Positions 45,096 to 53,483 of a stretch of 64,000 nt of DNA are shown here, one piece after another. A program made the translations under genes and the position numbers. A model generated the notes under the pieces. It was given only the letters and a program-made list of their open reading frames with translations, was not told the DNA's origin and searched no databases. Position 1 is the first letter of the stretch. Every line of letters starts with the position of its first letter. Source of the DNA: Phlyctochytrium arcticum (Eukaryota > Chytridiomycota > Chytridiomycetes > Chytridiales > Chytridiaceae); NCBI GenBank assembly GCA_025602905.1, contig JAHLKI010000018.1, positions 515,459 to 579,458 of the forward strand, given 5' to 3'.

Positions 45096-45998
45096 TCACC
45101 AGAAATTGTTGTATATTACAGATATTTTCAAAAATTCAAATTGGGACGGGAGTAGGACATCAATCCGTTGAGATAGACGACATGTTCCTGGATAACCATT
45201 CATGGACTTATTCAAAGTCTTGCGCTTCACCTCCAGCCATTCAGCTGCTGCCCGCATGCAATCCTCCGAGGGGGCTTGCCCTTCAGGCGTGGTGAGCTTT
45301 GCCCTCTTGACAATTGCATCCACAAGAACTTTGCGCCGCAAGAAAAATTTCCGCTCTGCCGCGTTGGGACACCAACGTCGACCATACCGGTGCTCTAAAA
45401 CCTCCACCGGAGTTTCACCTCCAAGGCCCGACCTCCACTCTCTCCAAAGGTCTGGCACTTTGAAAATAGACCTATTCATTCGATATATCTTTGGATTCGA
45501 CCCGCTCGGTCCAGACTCATTCTGCCCAGAAGGGGGTATGGAGGTAGCTCCCTGAGTTGAGATTGGCTGGGTGATAGAGATGGGGAGATGGGGGGTTGGG
45601 TTGTGAGGGTTCTGGGACTCGCCCATGTCTGCGTCTTGAGCGTCGCGTCCGGAGAATTCAACGTTCATACCAGGTATTTGAGCGCTGATGTTGATGGTGG
45701 CGCGTCCGGACGTCAAATCAGCGAGATTCCTTGCCATGTCTGCCATTTCTCGCAGCAGTTGCTCTCCGAGACTGTCGATTCTTGCCATGACCCTCGCTTC
45801 GAGATCATCGAGTCGGGCCGCGAGTTCAGGCATGGTCTGTCGCAGACGCAGCTCAGATGCATTGACTTCTCTTGTTTGCATTGCGGCCGTCAGGTTGGAT
45901 TCAGCCTCGGAGGTAAGATCGATCATACAGGGGGGATTTGCTATAGAGGATTTGGGAGGATTTCCTCCAGATTTCGGACCACGACTCGCGCCTGTCAT
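45096..45998 (-). CDS. GCR1_C-type DNA-binding domain protein, 300 aa
   Basis: Single exon from the ATG at 45998; the open frame to 46031 begins with GTG. The N-terminal part has a heptad-like helix (about residues 45-95, with LRQTMPELAARLDDLEARVMA), probably a dimerising coiled coil, then a Pro/Ser/Asn-rich linker. Residues about 170-265 match the GCR1_C domain: a YRMNRSIFKVPDLWREW start, a Gly-rich loop, LEHRYGRRW, and AERKFFLRRKVLVDAI. In yeast Gcr1 this domain binds DNA upstream of glycolytic genes. The same domain occurs in many proteins of early-diverging fungi and in some Crypton-type elements. No tyrosine-recombinase domain follows, so this is either a host regulator or a captured domain. 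Confidence 0.75.
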   Translation of the reverse strand: MTGASRGPKSGGNPPKSSIANPPCMIDLTSEAESNLTAAMQTREVNASELRLRQTMPELAARLDDLEARVMARIDSLGEQLLREMADMARNLADLTSGRATINISAQIPGMNVEFSGRDAQDADMGESQNPHNPTPHLPISITQPISTQGATSIPPSGQNESGPSGSNPKIYRMNRSIFKVPDLWREWRSGLGGETPVEVLEHRYGRRWCPNAAERKFFLRRKVLVDAIVKRAKLTTPEGQAPSEDCMRAAAEWLEVKRKTLNKSMNGYPGTCRLSQRIDVLLPSQFEFLKISVIYNNFW

Positions 45999-46626
45999 AA
46001 TGTGGCTTGGGCCACGGCATGACTCCTCCACTGGGTTAGCGGCGCAGTCATAGGCACGAGGCCCAGCTCTTGCCGCCTTTTGCCATTTTTTTTCGGCCCT
46101 GGTCTTTTGGTTGTTTGGTCAAGTTGCCTTCGTGGTCGTTGCCATATTGCTGCTCAAGACTCGACGGATCTCGACGCATTCTTCGCTACAGACGGCCAGC
46201 AAATCCTTCCTTTGGTTGATTGTGACAGCGATACTGGACGTTGTTTCTGGTTCCCGGTCCTCCACGCAGCTGCAAACAGTCGAACGCAACTTTCAATATC
46301 TGGAGAGAACCCTTTGACACAAAGTTTAGCAAAAGAAGAATTTTGGTCGTTGATTTTCCAGGAAGCACCCGAACAGACTTGGATACTCCACCCGTTCAAC
46401 CTTTTTGGATCGTTCCCTTCTTTTTCTTTCTCGCTTTGTGGACCGAAAGAGCGGGCCGATCTGACCAATCCCGGCTCGGACGCTAGAATATATAAAGTAT
46501 TTTTATTGGAAACGGGACTGTCTTGACGGTAAAACCTCTTGTTGCTGCTTGGTTGAATTAAGTACTCATTTTATTTGTCAATGTTGACTGCAGGCATACC
46601 CATTTCTCCCTAATTTACTAGTCACC
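45999..46626. other. Intergenic region upstream of the La-motif gene
   Basis: About 630 bp between the divergent GCR1_C and La-motif genes. Open frames in it are short and overlapping with no family match. A CCAAT and a TATA-like box lie near 46465-46496. Confidence 0.5.
46465..46496 (+). promoter_or_regulatory. CCAAT and TATA-like boxes upstream of the La-motif gene
   Basis: CCAAT lies at 46465-46469 and TATATAAA at 46489-46496, 131-162 bp upstream of the ATG at 46627. Spacing suits a fungal core promoter. Function is inferred from motif and position. Confidence 0.4.
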
Positions 46627-48834
46627 ATGACTTCAGCAGAGCTCGCAACATCGGCTGCAGTCGACATACCTGAAAACTCAATATCCACATCTTCCCCTCA
46701 ACCATCCCAAGGCAAATCAGCCTTGTCGTGGGCCTCTCTTGCCCAAAATACACCTCTTCCCGTCACCCCCCTCACCGAAATTGCCTCACCCGCTGCCGAG
46801 AGCGAGACCGTTGCGTCCGCTGCCGAGCGCGAGTCTGCTTCCCCTGTCCCCACAAATGATTCAACCGCCTCTTGCTTTTCTGCGGAAGGAAACTCGGACC
46901 AGAGTCCAGCCTCTCCTACCGAGGATGAAGCCACTCGCGCCGAAAGCCCATCTAGTGCCTCAGTGAAGGACGGCGATTTGTCTGGGGACAAAAAGCCCAT
47001 TGTTCCTGCCCCAGCACCCGCTGTGAATGTTTGGAAAGTGCGGCTCCAAGTCCAGCAGCAGAAACCCAACGACCCCGTTGTTAAGGCGCCTGCTGTTAAG
47101 GCGGCTGTTGTCCCGCAACGAAACACGGAAGAAAGGCGACAGAAGCAGGTTGCCAAGGATAAAGCTCGTAAAGAGCAAGAGGACAAGGACGTTGCTGATG
47201 GATTTGTCAAAGTGCAATCGAAGAAGGGCACAAAGAAGCGAGCTACTAAAACCCCCCAGCCCGCTGCGGCACCTGTTGCTGCTCCGCTGCCAGTCACTGC
47301 TAAAAAGGTAACCACACCCAAAGCCACGGCATATGAGGAGAGTAGGGCTGCTGCATCAACCCCAACCGGTGAAAAGTCCGAGGCTTCTTCCCCAACCCCA
47401 ACCATTACTGCTGAGACCAAGGAGGAGGAATCCAAAGCTGAAGTTTCTGTTCCTGCGTCCCGAGGGCCCGTGGCCGCGAAGATCGTTCAGACTGCCGCCC
47501 GTAGCGAAAACCTGCTTGCCAAAGATGCCGCCGCCAGTAGAGCGGCTAACGCCAAGATGGGATCTGAATTTTGGCCAACCCTGGGTAGCGCCCCTACCAC
47601 TCCTCCCCGTCCTAGCTCCGCTCAAAACATGGCCTCGTCATCCTCCGATGTTGCTCCAAAGGAGACTCAGGTACCAGTTGCATCCAAGAAGGGTGCTTGG
47701 GCCAAGTTGGACGTCCCCATTCACTACCCGCCTCCCAACACCAACGGAGCACGCCCCAATGCTGGACGGTCTGGAAAGGCGTCGGGCAAGCGTGGCGATG
47801 ACTCTCATCAATCCCCAAAGCACAAAAGCGAGTCAAACAACACCAAAGAAGCTGCCGGCAGCGTATCGCCCAACGGATCCGCTGGTTCTCGGGCTGATGC
47901 CAACCGTACGCGCCCTCGTGTAGCTAAAAATATTCCCGGTCAACCCTCTTTACCAGCCCAGCAAACAGCTGTAAACGGACGAAGCCCACGTCGTGGCTCG
48001 AACGCGTCTGCTCACTCTGTTGCTTCCAGCACTAGTGCCCAACCCACTCATCATACCACTGAGCCCCTTGCTAACTCGCATCACCACCACGGCTTTGTTC
48101 CCACCCAGCCTCGCGGCCAGCGTCGTGGAGGTGTCGCTCGTGGAGCTCCTCGTTTACCCCGCACCACCATGAACAACCGTGGACCGCGCCCTATGTATGG
48201 TGGATACAACGGAGGCTACCAGCAGTCTATGAATGACGGTTTTGCCCCTGCTCCTTACTATGGATACGTTGATCCTGAGGATGTTGACATCAGCACGGTC
48301 AAGTTGTGGATCCGCACCCAGATGGAGTACTACTTTTCGGTCGAAAACTTGTGCCGGGACATTTACTTCCGTCGTCAGATGAACCCCAAGAATGGAGGTG
48401 TCTCTATTCGTACTATCGCCAACTTCAACCGCGTGCGGTCACTGATCAACGTTGCCAAAGCCAAGTGCGCTTTTGCGCCCACCATTCCCGTCTCGCCGTC
48501 CACTGATAAGCCAAGTGAGCATGAAGTCGATGCTGCGGGTGAGGGTCAGCAACCTGCCGCGGTTGCCGTCACAACATTTGTGGACGTAGATTCGCCCACC
48601 TGGCTCGAGGAGACTGTGTCGTCTGCGCTGGAAGGAAGCGAATTGGTTGATATTATAGTGGACGAGTCTGGGCAGAAGGTGATCCGCCGGAAGGAAAACT
48701 GGGAATTCTGGCTTCTTCCCGTTGAGCAAAACACTGTCCCGCAACCCCAACCCCACCACCACCACATCCCCCAACAGCAAACACCACCCACCACCGAACA
48801 AATCAAAGCTCATGCCGCTACCGCCAGCGCGTGA
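46627..48834 (+). CDS. LARP1: La-motif protein, N-terminal half of a LARP1-type protein
   Basis: Single exon, 735 aa, ATG in good context (CACCATGAC). About 530 N-terminal residues are Ala/Ser/Pro/Lys-rich and disordered. The La motif begins near residue 540: VKLWIRTQMEYYFSVENLCR, DIYFRRQMNPKNGGVSI and TIANFNRVRSLI, close to the LARP1 La motif. A ~45-residue Pro/Ala-rich insertion follows before the fold resumes at VSSALEGSELVDIIVDESG and ends with RRKENWEFWLLP, as LARP1 La motifs do. LARP1 proteins bind poly(A) and TOP mRNAs and control their stability and translation downstream of TOR. The DM15 half that normally sits on the same polypeptide is on the next gene. No RRM is present, as expected for LARP1. 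Confidence 0.88.
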   Translation: MTSAELATSAAVDIPENSISTSSPQPSQGKSALSWASLAQNTPLPVTPLTEIASPAAESETVASAAERESASPVPTNDSTASCFSAEGNSDQSPASPTEDEATRAESPSSASVKDGDLSGDKKPIVPAPAPAVNVWKVRLQVQQQKPNDPVVKAPAVKAAVVPQRNTEERRQKQVAKDKARKEQEDKDVADGFVKVQSKKGTKKRATKTPQPAAAPVAAPLPVTAKKVTTPKATAYEESRAAASTPTGEKSEASSPTPTITAETKEEESKAEVSVPASRGPVAAKIVQTAARSENLLAKDAAASRAANAKMGSEFWPTLGSAPTTPPRPSSAQNMASSSSDVAPKETQVPVASKKGAWAKLDVPIHYPPPNTNGARPNAGRSGKASGKRGDDSHQSPKHKSESNNTKEAAGSVSPNGSAGSRADANRTRPRVAKNIPGQPSLPAQQTAVNGRSPRRGSNASAHSVASSTSAQPTHHTTEPLANSHHHHGFVPTQPRGQRRGGVARGAPRLPRTTMNNRGPRPMYGGYNGGYQQSMNDGFAPAPYYGYVDPEDVDISTVKLWIRTQMEYYFSVENLCRDIYFRRQMNPKNGGVSIRTIANFNRVRSLINVAKAKCAFAPTIPVSPSTDKPSEHEVDAAGEGQQPAAVAVTTFVDVDSPTWLEETVSSALEGSELVDIIVDESGQKVIRRKENWEFWLLPVEQNTVPQPQPHHHHIPQQQTPPTTEQIKAHAATASA

Positions 48835-49359
48835 AGGAAAAAAAAATATCCGTTATCCGTCCCCGGTATCATATTCTTTTAGATTAAAACCTCGAAAAAC
48901 TCTACAACTCCAACTCTCCCCGACACCCCCCACGTAATATAGGTCATTAGGCATTCACCAGTTGCTTTATTCCAATCTGTTTTGGATGAGGCATTGGTGT
49001 GCCTTCCTTTTTTTATATGTTTTTTTGCTCTCTCTCTGATTTTGCCGTTTGTTGCATCTCACACACTATCTATTTTTAACATTTCTTTTTTTTTAAACCC
49101 ACCATCCTCTTCTGTCCTTCTCTCTTTTCCCAAACGTTCAACTCTGCCCAGGCACGTTGCGCATCCACTGGCCGGTCGGGTGTTTCCGGGCCGCACGTTT
49201 CTGAGTCACCCGGTTGCTGCGCAACAATCTCGCCCGTTTTGGGTGGAATGAGTCGGTTGTTGGAGAAACCTGGAAACCGCTGCGAAACCGAGCCGACGAC
49301 AAAGTCTTTTGCCATTCCGCTTCGGCCGTAGGAAGACGGGTCTCCCGACAAGGACCGCC
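48835..49359 (+). promoter_or_regulatory. Pyrimidine-rich spacer between the La-motif and DM15 genes
   Basis: This 525-bp region separates two genes that together make LARP1. The 5' part, just after the stop, is A-rich. From about 49000 to 49150 the plus strand is strongly pyrimidine-rich with a CTTCTGTCCTTCTCTC stretch ending in CCCAG at 49151. It could be a promoter and 5' UTR, or an intron's 3' end. All three ways of joining the two frames through this acceptor that I tried met a stop before the DM15 frame. Confidence 0.45.
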
Positions 49360-50513
49360 ATGACCCGGTTAACAAGAATCCGATCCTCCCGCCAGGCCAA
49401 GGGCAACCATGTCGCTGCGTCGCAGGGCTCAGACTCGGAACCTGCCCAAAAACTCCCACCCCGCAAGCATGCAACCGCCCCCTTTGAACGCTCCCGAGCC
49501 GGCCAAGAAATCAACGAAATCATCAACGATGAGCTCTTCTTTTACGATTCCGACTACACTACTCCCCGGAAACCCAAAAGCAACATCCTGACTGTCGACG
49601 GAGCAAGGTTCGCCGCCATGCAAAACGGCCGGCACTCGCCCAAACCCAATATCGGGGCTGAGCAAAACGGATACTTTCAAGATGTGATTGTCCCAGCTCC
49701 CAGGGTCAAGCGGAGTGCCCCTATGCAAGTTCCCAAATCGAGTAAAGCGTCATCATCATCACGGCGCTACCATGACGAGGCGGGGACATCACATTCTCCG
49801 CCAGTAGGATTTCTGGCCAATGCTTTGGGCAAATCGAAAGCGAGAGAGGGATCAGTGGATAACGCTATGGATATTCCGGGATCGAAAAAGGAAAAACAGA
49901 ACCAGCAGGCAGGCAAGGGACATGGTGATGAAGATCATATTGCATTCCAACATCCGAGTTATGAGCTGTTACGAGAGAATGGCTTCAGCCAGCAAAAATA
50001 CGCAAAGTATCATGCCAAGGCACTAAAGGGTATGTTCTAACAAGTACGGACTAACTCTGCTTTTCCGCAATGTCTCACATTTTTACGTATATAGAACGCA
50101 AACGACTGGGCCCCGGTGTCTCTCAGGAAATGAATACATTATTCCGATTCTGGTCCCACTTTCTCCGGGACCGGTTCAACAAACGCATGTATAACGAATT
50201 CCGAAAATTAGCCACGGAAGATGGGGCAGCCGGGTACCGCTACGGTCTCGAATGTCTGTTCCGGTTCTACTCTTACGGCCTCGAAGCCCGGTTTCGCGGG
50301 GATCTGTTTAAAGATTTCCAGGAATTGACGGTGCAGGATTATACGGTTAGCAAACAGCTTTACGGCCTCGAGAAATTCTGGGCCTACCTGTTTTACCGTA
50401 AAGATAAAGCGACACGACCCGAAATTGATGACATGATTTGTGAGCCACTGAAAGAGGCATTGGAACCTTTCAAGACGGTCCAGGATTTCCGACGACTTTC
50501 AATATCTGCCTAG
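49360..50513 (+). CDS. LARP1: DM15-domain protein, C-terminal half of a LARP1-type protein
   Basis: Exons 49360-50029 and 50095-50513 total 1089 nt (362 aa). The ATG at 49360 has a strong context (CCGCCATGA). Residues about 45-65 ([16 protein letters not shown]) match the short LARP1 motif that lies between the La and DM15 regions in animal proteins. The DM15 region fills the C-terminus: [57 protein letters not shown] and [10 protein letters not shown], i.e. the A, B and C helical repeats. DM15 binds the cap and first pyrimidine of TOP mRNAs. The 65-nt intron (50030-50094) has an ACTAAC branch site and is required to complete repeat A. The gene follows the La-motif gene on the same strand. 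Confidence 0.9.
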
Positions 50514-50938
50514 TTTGCATATTCCATTTTCCCCTACTCCAAAAACTTTAATCCACCAAAAAAAAACCAACTGGCACCACCATTCTTCGAAAAATACAAA
50601 ACAGCTAGGCTATACTACTCCCCTCTCCCTGTATTTTGAAAAACACCTATGTTATCTTTGAGAACCCTCTACTTATCTGAGCACGCAGCTATCCTAACCT
50701 TTAGAGAGCGATATCTATCTGTTGCTATTGTAAGTCACCTGTACCGTATTATATAGAAATTACGTCTGGTTCAAATTTCGGAATTCGATAGTGTGTGTGA
50801 TTAGTGAAAATTATGTACATGAGATGTCGCAGCCAAGTGCGACCACAAGGTATCAGAAGGTGTGTGGAGGTGCGGACGTATCAATAGGTTGACCACGTGG
50901 ATGGTGGGAAATGGGTCAGGGGGCGGTCGAGCGCCCGG
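50514..50938. other. Convergent 3' spacer
   Basis: About 425 bp between the stops of the DM15 gene and CHIP, AT-rich. It contains no gene that I can support. Confidence 0.5.
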
Positions 50939-52238
50939 TCAATAGTCGATCACCCATCCATTTCTACAGTTAAGAGTCAAACGTCAGAACCGTACTTCTC
51001 TCATTCACATGCACGCCATACATACTTTGCGACAAATTCATCAATAGCTTCCTTCAATGCCAGATTCGGGACAACATCCCGTTCCGTCATGGGTTGTTGG
51101 CTGTACGGATCAAACTGCCCGATTTTCCGCAAATGGGCCATGAGCTCGGCCCGGTCATACGTGATCCCCGAGGGCGTAATGACGGGGTCATGCATGACTT
51201 CGAATGAGATTTTGCCAATGAGCCAGTCGGGGACGACGCGTTCGGCGGCCGCGTCCTTGGCGGCCGTAAAGAGGGCCGAGAGTTGCAAGTGGTAAGAATC
51301 CTGGAAAGTAGAGAGTTTTTATCAGGAGTGCCTATAGAATAAACAATCGTCTGGGCTTTTTACGCGTACCCAATCAGCCTTGCTCTCCTCTCGGGCATCT
51401 TCCGGCAGCGTATTCGAGGCTCTGAATCAATTCATCAGCCCACACAACTCTTGGCCGTTAAATCAACTTTGAAACTCACGTAGCCCGGTCCTGCTCAATC
51501 AGGCCCTTTAAGTATCGGCAAAGGGAGCTTTCCTGTTCTCTCCGCTTCGCATCAGCAATTTCCCATTTCCGGCGCTTGACCTCCCGAATCTTTTGAGCAA
51601 TCTCGTCTACATAGGGTACTCGCTGCTCTATGGATAGCGCGTGTGCTGGGATGATAGTGAGATGAGGACGACGGTCTAGTTACATCCTCGAATATGCCTG
51701 ACTCTACCTTTTGTGAGTGCATGCAATGCTCCTTCCAACCGATCATCAAATCCGGCTAGCGCTTGTCCCAGCTAATTTGGAGGAAGTAACGCTGAGTAAG
51801 TCCATGCTTGATTGATGTAAGGGCCCGGTCCATTTCAGGACCATCTGGGAAGTTGAAACTCACAAAAAAGTGCCCCTTCACTGCACAAAACCATTTTCGG
51901 AAGTCAGTCTAGGATTTACTTTTGATTTCTCAAGTATGAATTGCCAAGACTAACCCAACTGACTGTCTATTTCTATTGCCCGTTCCGCATCACTCTCTGC
52001 CCGAGAGTTCTGTTCCAACCTCAGAAAACAGAGGGCCCGATTGGTATAATAAGCCGGGACAGCCGGATTCTGGATCTGCGTATGAATGATTAGTATAGAT
52101 CATCTCTGCTAAGTCCAAATTCAGATTACTCACAATAGCTTTGCCGTATTCACGGATAGCGTCGTCGTAGAGATGCTGGCCGAAAAAAACGTTGCCCTGG
52201 AGTTTATGGGCCTCAGCGGCAGAAGCGGCGGAGGTCAT
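50939..52238 (-). CDS. STUB1: CHIP, Hsp70/Hsp90-associated U-box E3 ubiquitin ligase
   Basis: Eight exons: 52238-52134, 52075-51955, 51880-51864 (a 17-nt micro-exon), 51771-51708, 51645-51480, 51421-51370, 51300-51026 and 50963-50939. They total 825 nt (274 aa). The N-terminal TPR repeats (AHKLQGNVFFGQHLYDDAI, AYYTNRALCFLRLEQ, VKGHFFLGQAL) form the carboxylate clamp that grips the EEVD tail of Hsp70 and Hsp90. A helical linker follows, then the U-box (IGKISFEVMHDPVITPSGIT, IGQFDPYSQQPM, VVPNLALKEAIDEF). The last exon gives NGWVIDY, matching the conserved CHIP C-terminus; reading through the last intron gives a different short end. CHIP ubiquitinates chaperone-bound misfolded clients. The micro-exon encodes only VKGHFF and is essential for the TPR register. 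Confidence 0.95.
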
Positions 52239-53483
52239 TGGCTGGGAGGATTACTTCCCAGACTGCTGCTGCCGGCAGTGGCTCAACGACCGGAAGGAAG
52301 TGTGCAGGTTAATGCCGTTAGTTAATGGGTGAATGTTTTTGCACAGACTGGCAACTTTTTTGTGACACATTTGTCAGGCAATGAGTGGCTGTGTTTTCAA
52401 TGAAACGTCACAGGCTCTTTTACACTTTTTTCCCAGACCTTTTCAGGCCTACTGTACACCAACTTCAATCATTTCACTTTTACTGTTAATACTTAATGTT
52501 AACACTGTTAAGAGATATCCGATGCATCAAAACAATCTCCTTGCAAATCTCCGCGTCAAGACTCAAGACCCCCCGGTATCAATCCCCTTGTCAAAAATCC
52601 GTCAAAATTGAGACCGCGTTGACGGATTATAACTCGGGTTTGATGATCATTAGAAAGTTCGCTGTGAATTTTCCGCCTAATCTTTTTTTTGGTTTCAAGT
52701 ATCAGATATGCCATAACGCCAACCGCAAAAAAGTGACAAGTCCCTGAATGGGAGCTGAACGCTTTGAATGTCAATTAATTTCCCAACGAAAAACATTGAA
52801 TTGATACTTGGAAAATGGCTTCAGTGGCTTCGAAAGTCCGTGAGCAGGATGGATCATCCAGGAATGATTGTTTTGTCATTGCTCCTCAGATACTTACCCA
52901 CCGTCTATAAAGATGTCAAATGCCCCGTCCTCAGACACTGGCCGTCTTCCTGTTGGTCCGTTTTTGTGGCGGATGGACGCTGCCAGGTTATCTTTACGCC
53001 GCGAACATTGACCTGACGGCCACTCGACAGCGACCGTATTCTCGGACGTCCGGACCTCTTCCAGATGAATATGTTTCAAAATAATGTACATATCGCTGGA
53101 GGCAATTCATTTGGCGATCGCCACCGTGTAGGCCGCAACAAAAAATATACTGGCCCAGGAAACCAAAAATTCCTGATGAGGGTGGCTCGCCGCGACAAAC
53201 AATAGTTTCGAGCAAGTATATCCGCCTGTTATGCGATTTTCTGTGGAGCGCTGGAGCAGGAGACCACGATAAACCCTGCGGATTATTGCAAAGGGCAGAT
53301 GTCCTCGGCTACGGATATCTTTTGTCTGCCATATAGCTGCTTGGTGCTGGTCATCAAATCGAATTTGCTGGATTTATTTGATTGCAATAGACGATATTGG
53401 CAGCAACCCCGTTTTTACATCCCTTCATCAGCTTTGTAGAGTGTCCCATCATTTATATTACTGCTGGTCGGTGAACCAACTTT
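52239..53483. other. Gene-free stretch of 1.25 kb between CHIP and the poly-Q protein gene
   Basis: No coding frame with family support and no tRNA were seen. A short hairpin lies at 52596-52628. The region must hold two divergent promoters. Confidence 0.45.
52596..52628. repeat. 10-bp perfect inverted repeat
   Basis: AATCCGTCAA at 52596-52605 is repeated in reverse as TTGACGGATT at 52619-52628 with a 13-nt loop. It could be a palindromic regulator site or a chance hairpin. Confidence 0.5.

Noticed and set aside
48831..49151. Intron joining the La-motif and DM15 frames (GTGAAG donor to CCCAG acceptor)
   Set aside because: The resulting exon enters the DM15 frame but hits TGA at 49249-49251. 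A second weak intron would be needed.
52381..53220. Several short frames in the spacer between CHIP and the AT-hook gene
   Set aside because: Overlapping on both strands with AT-rich composition and no splice logic.
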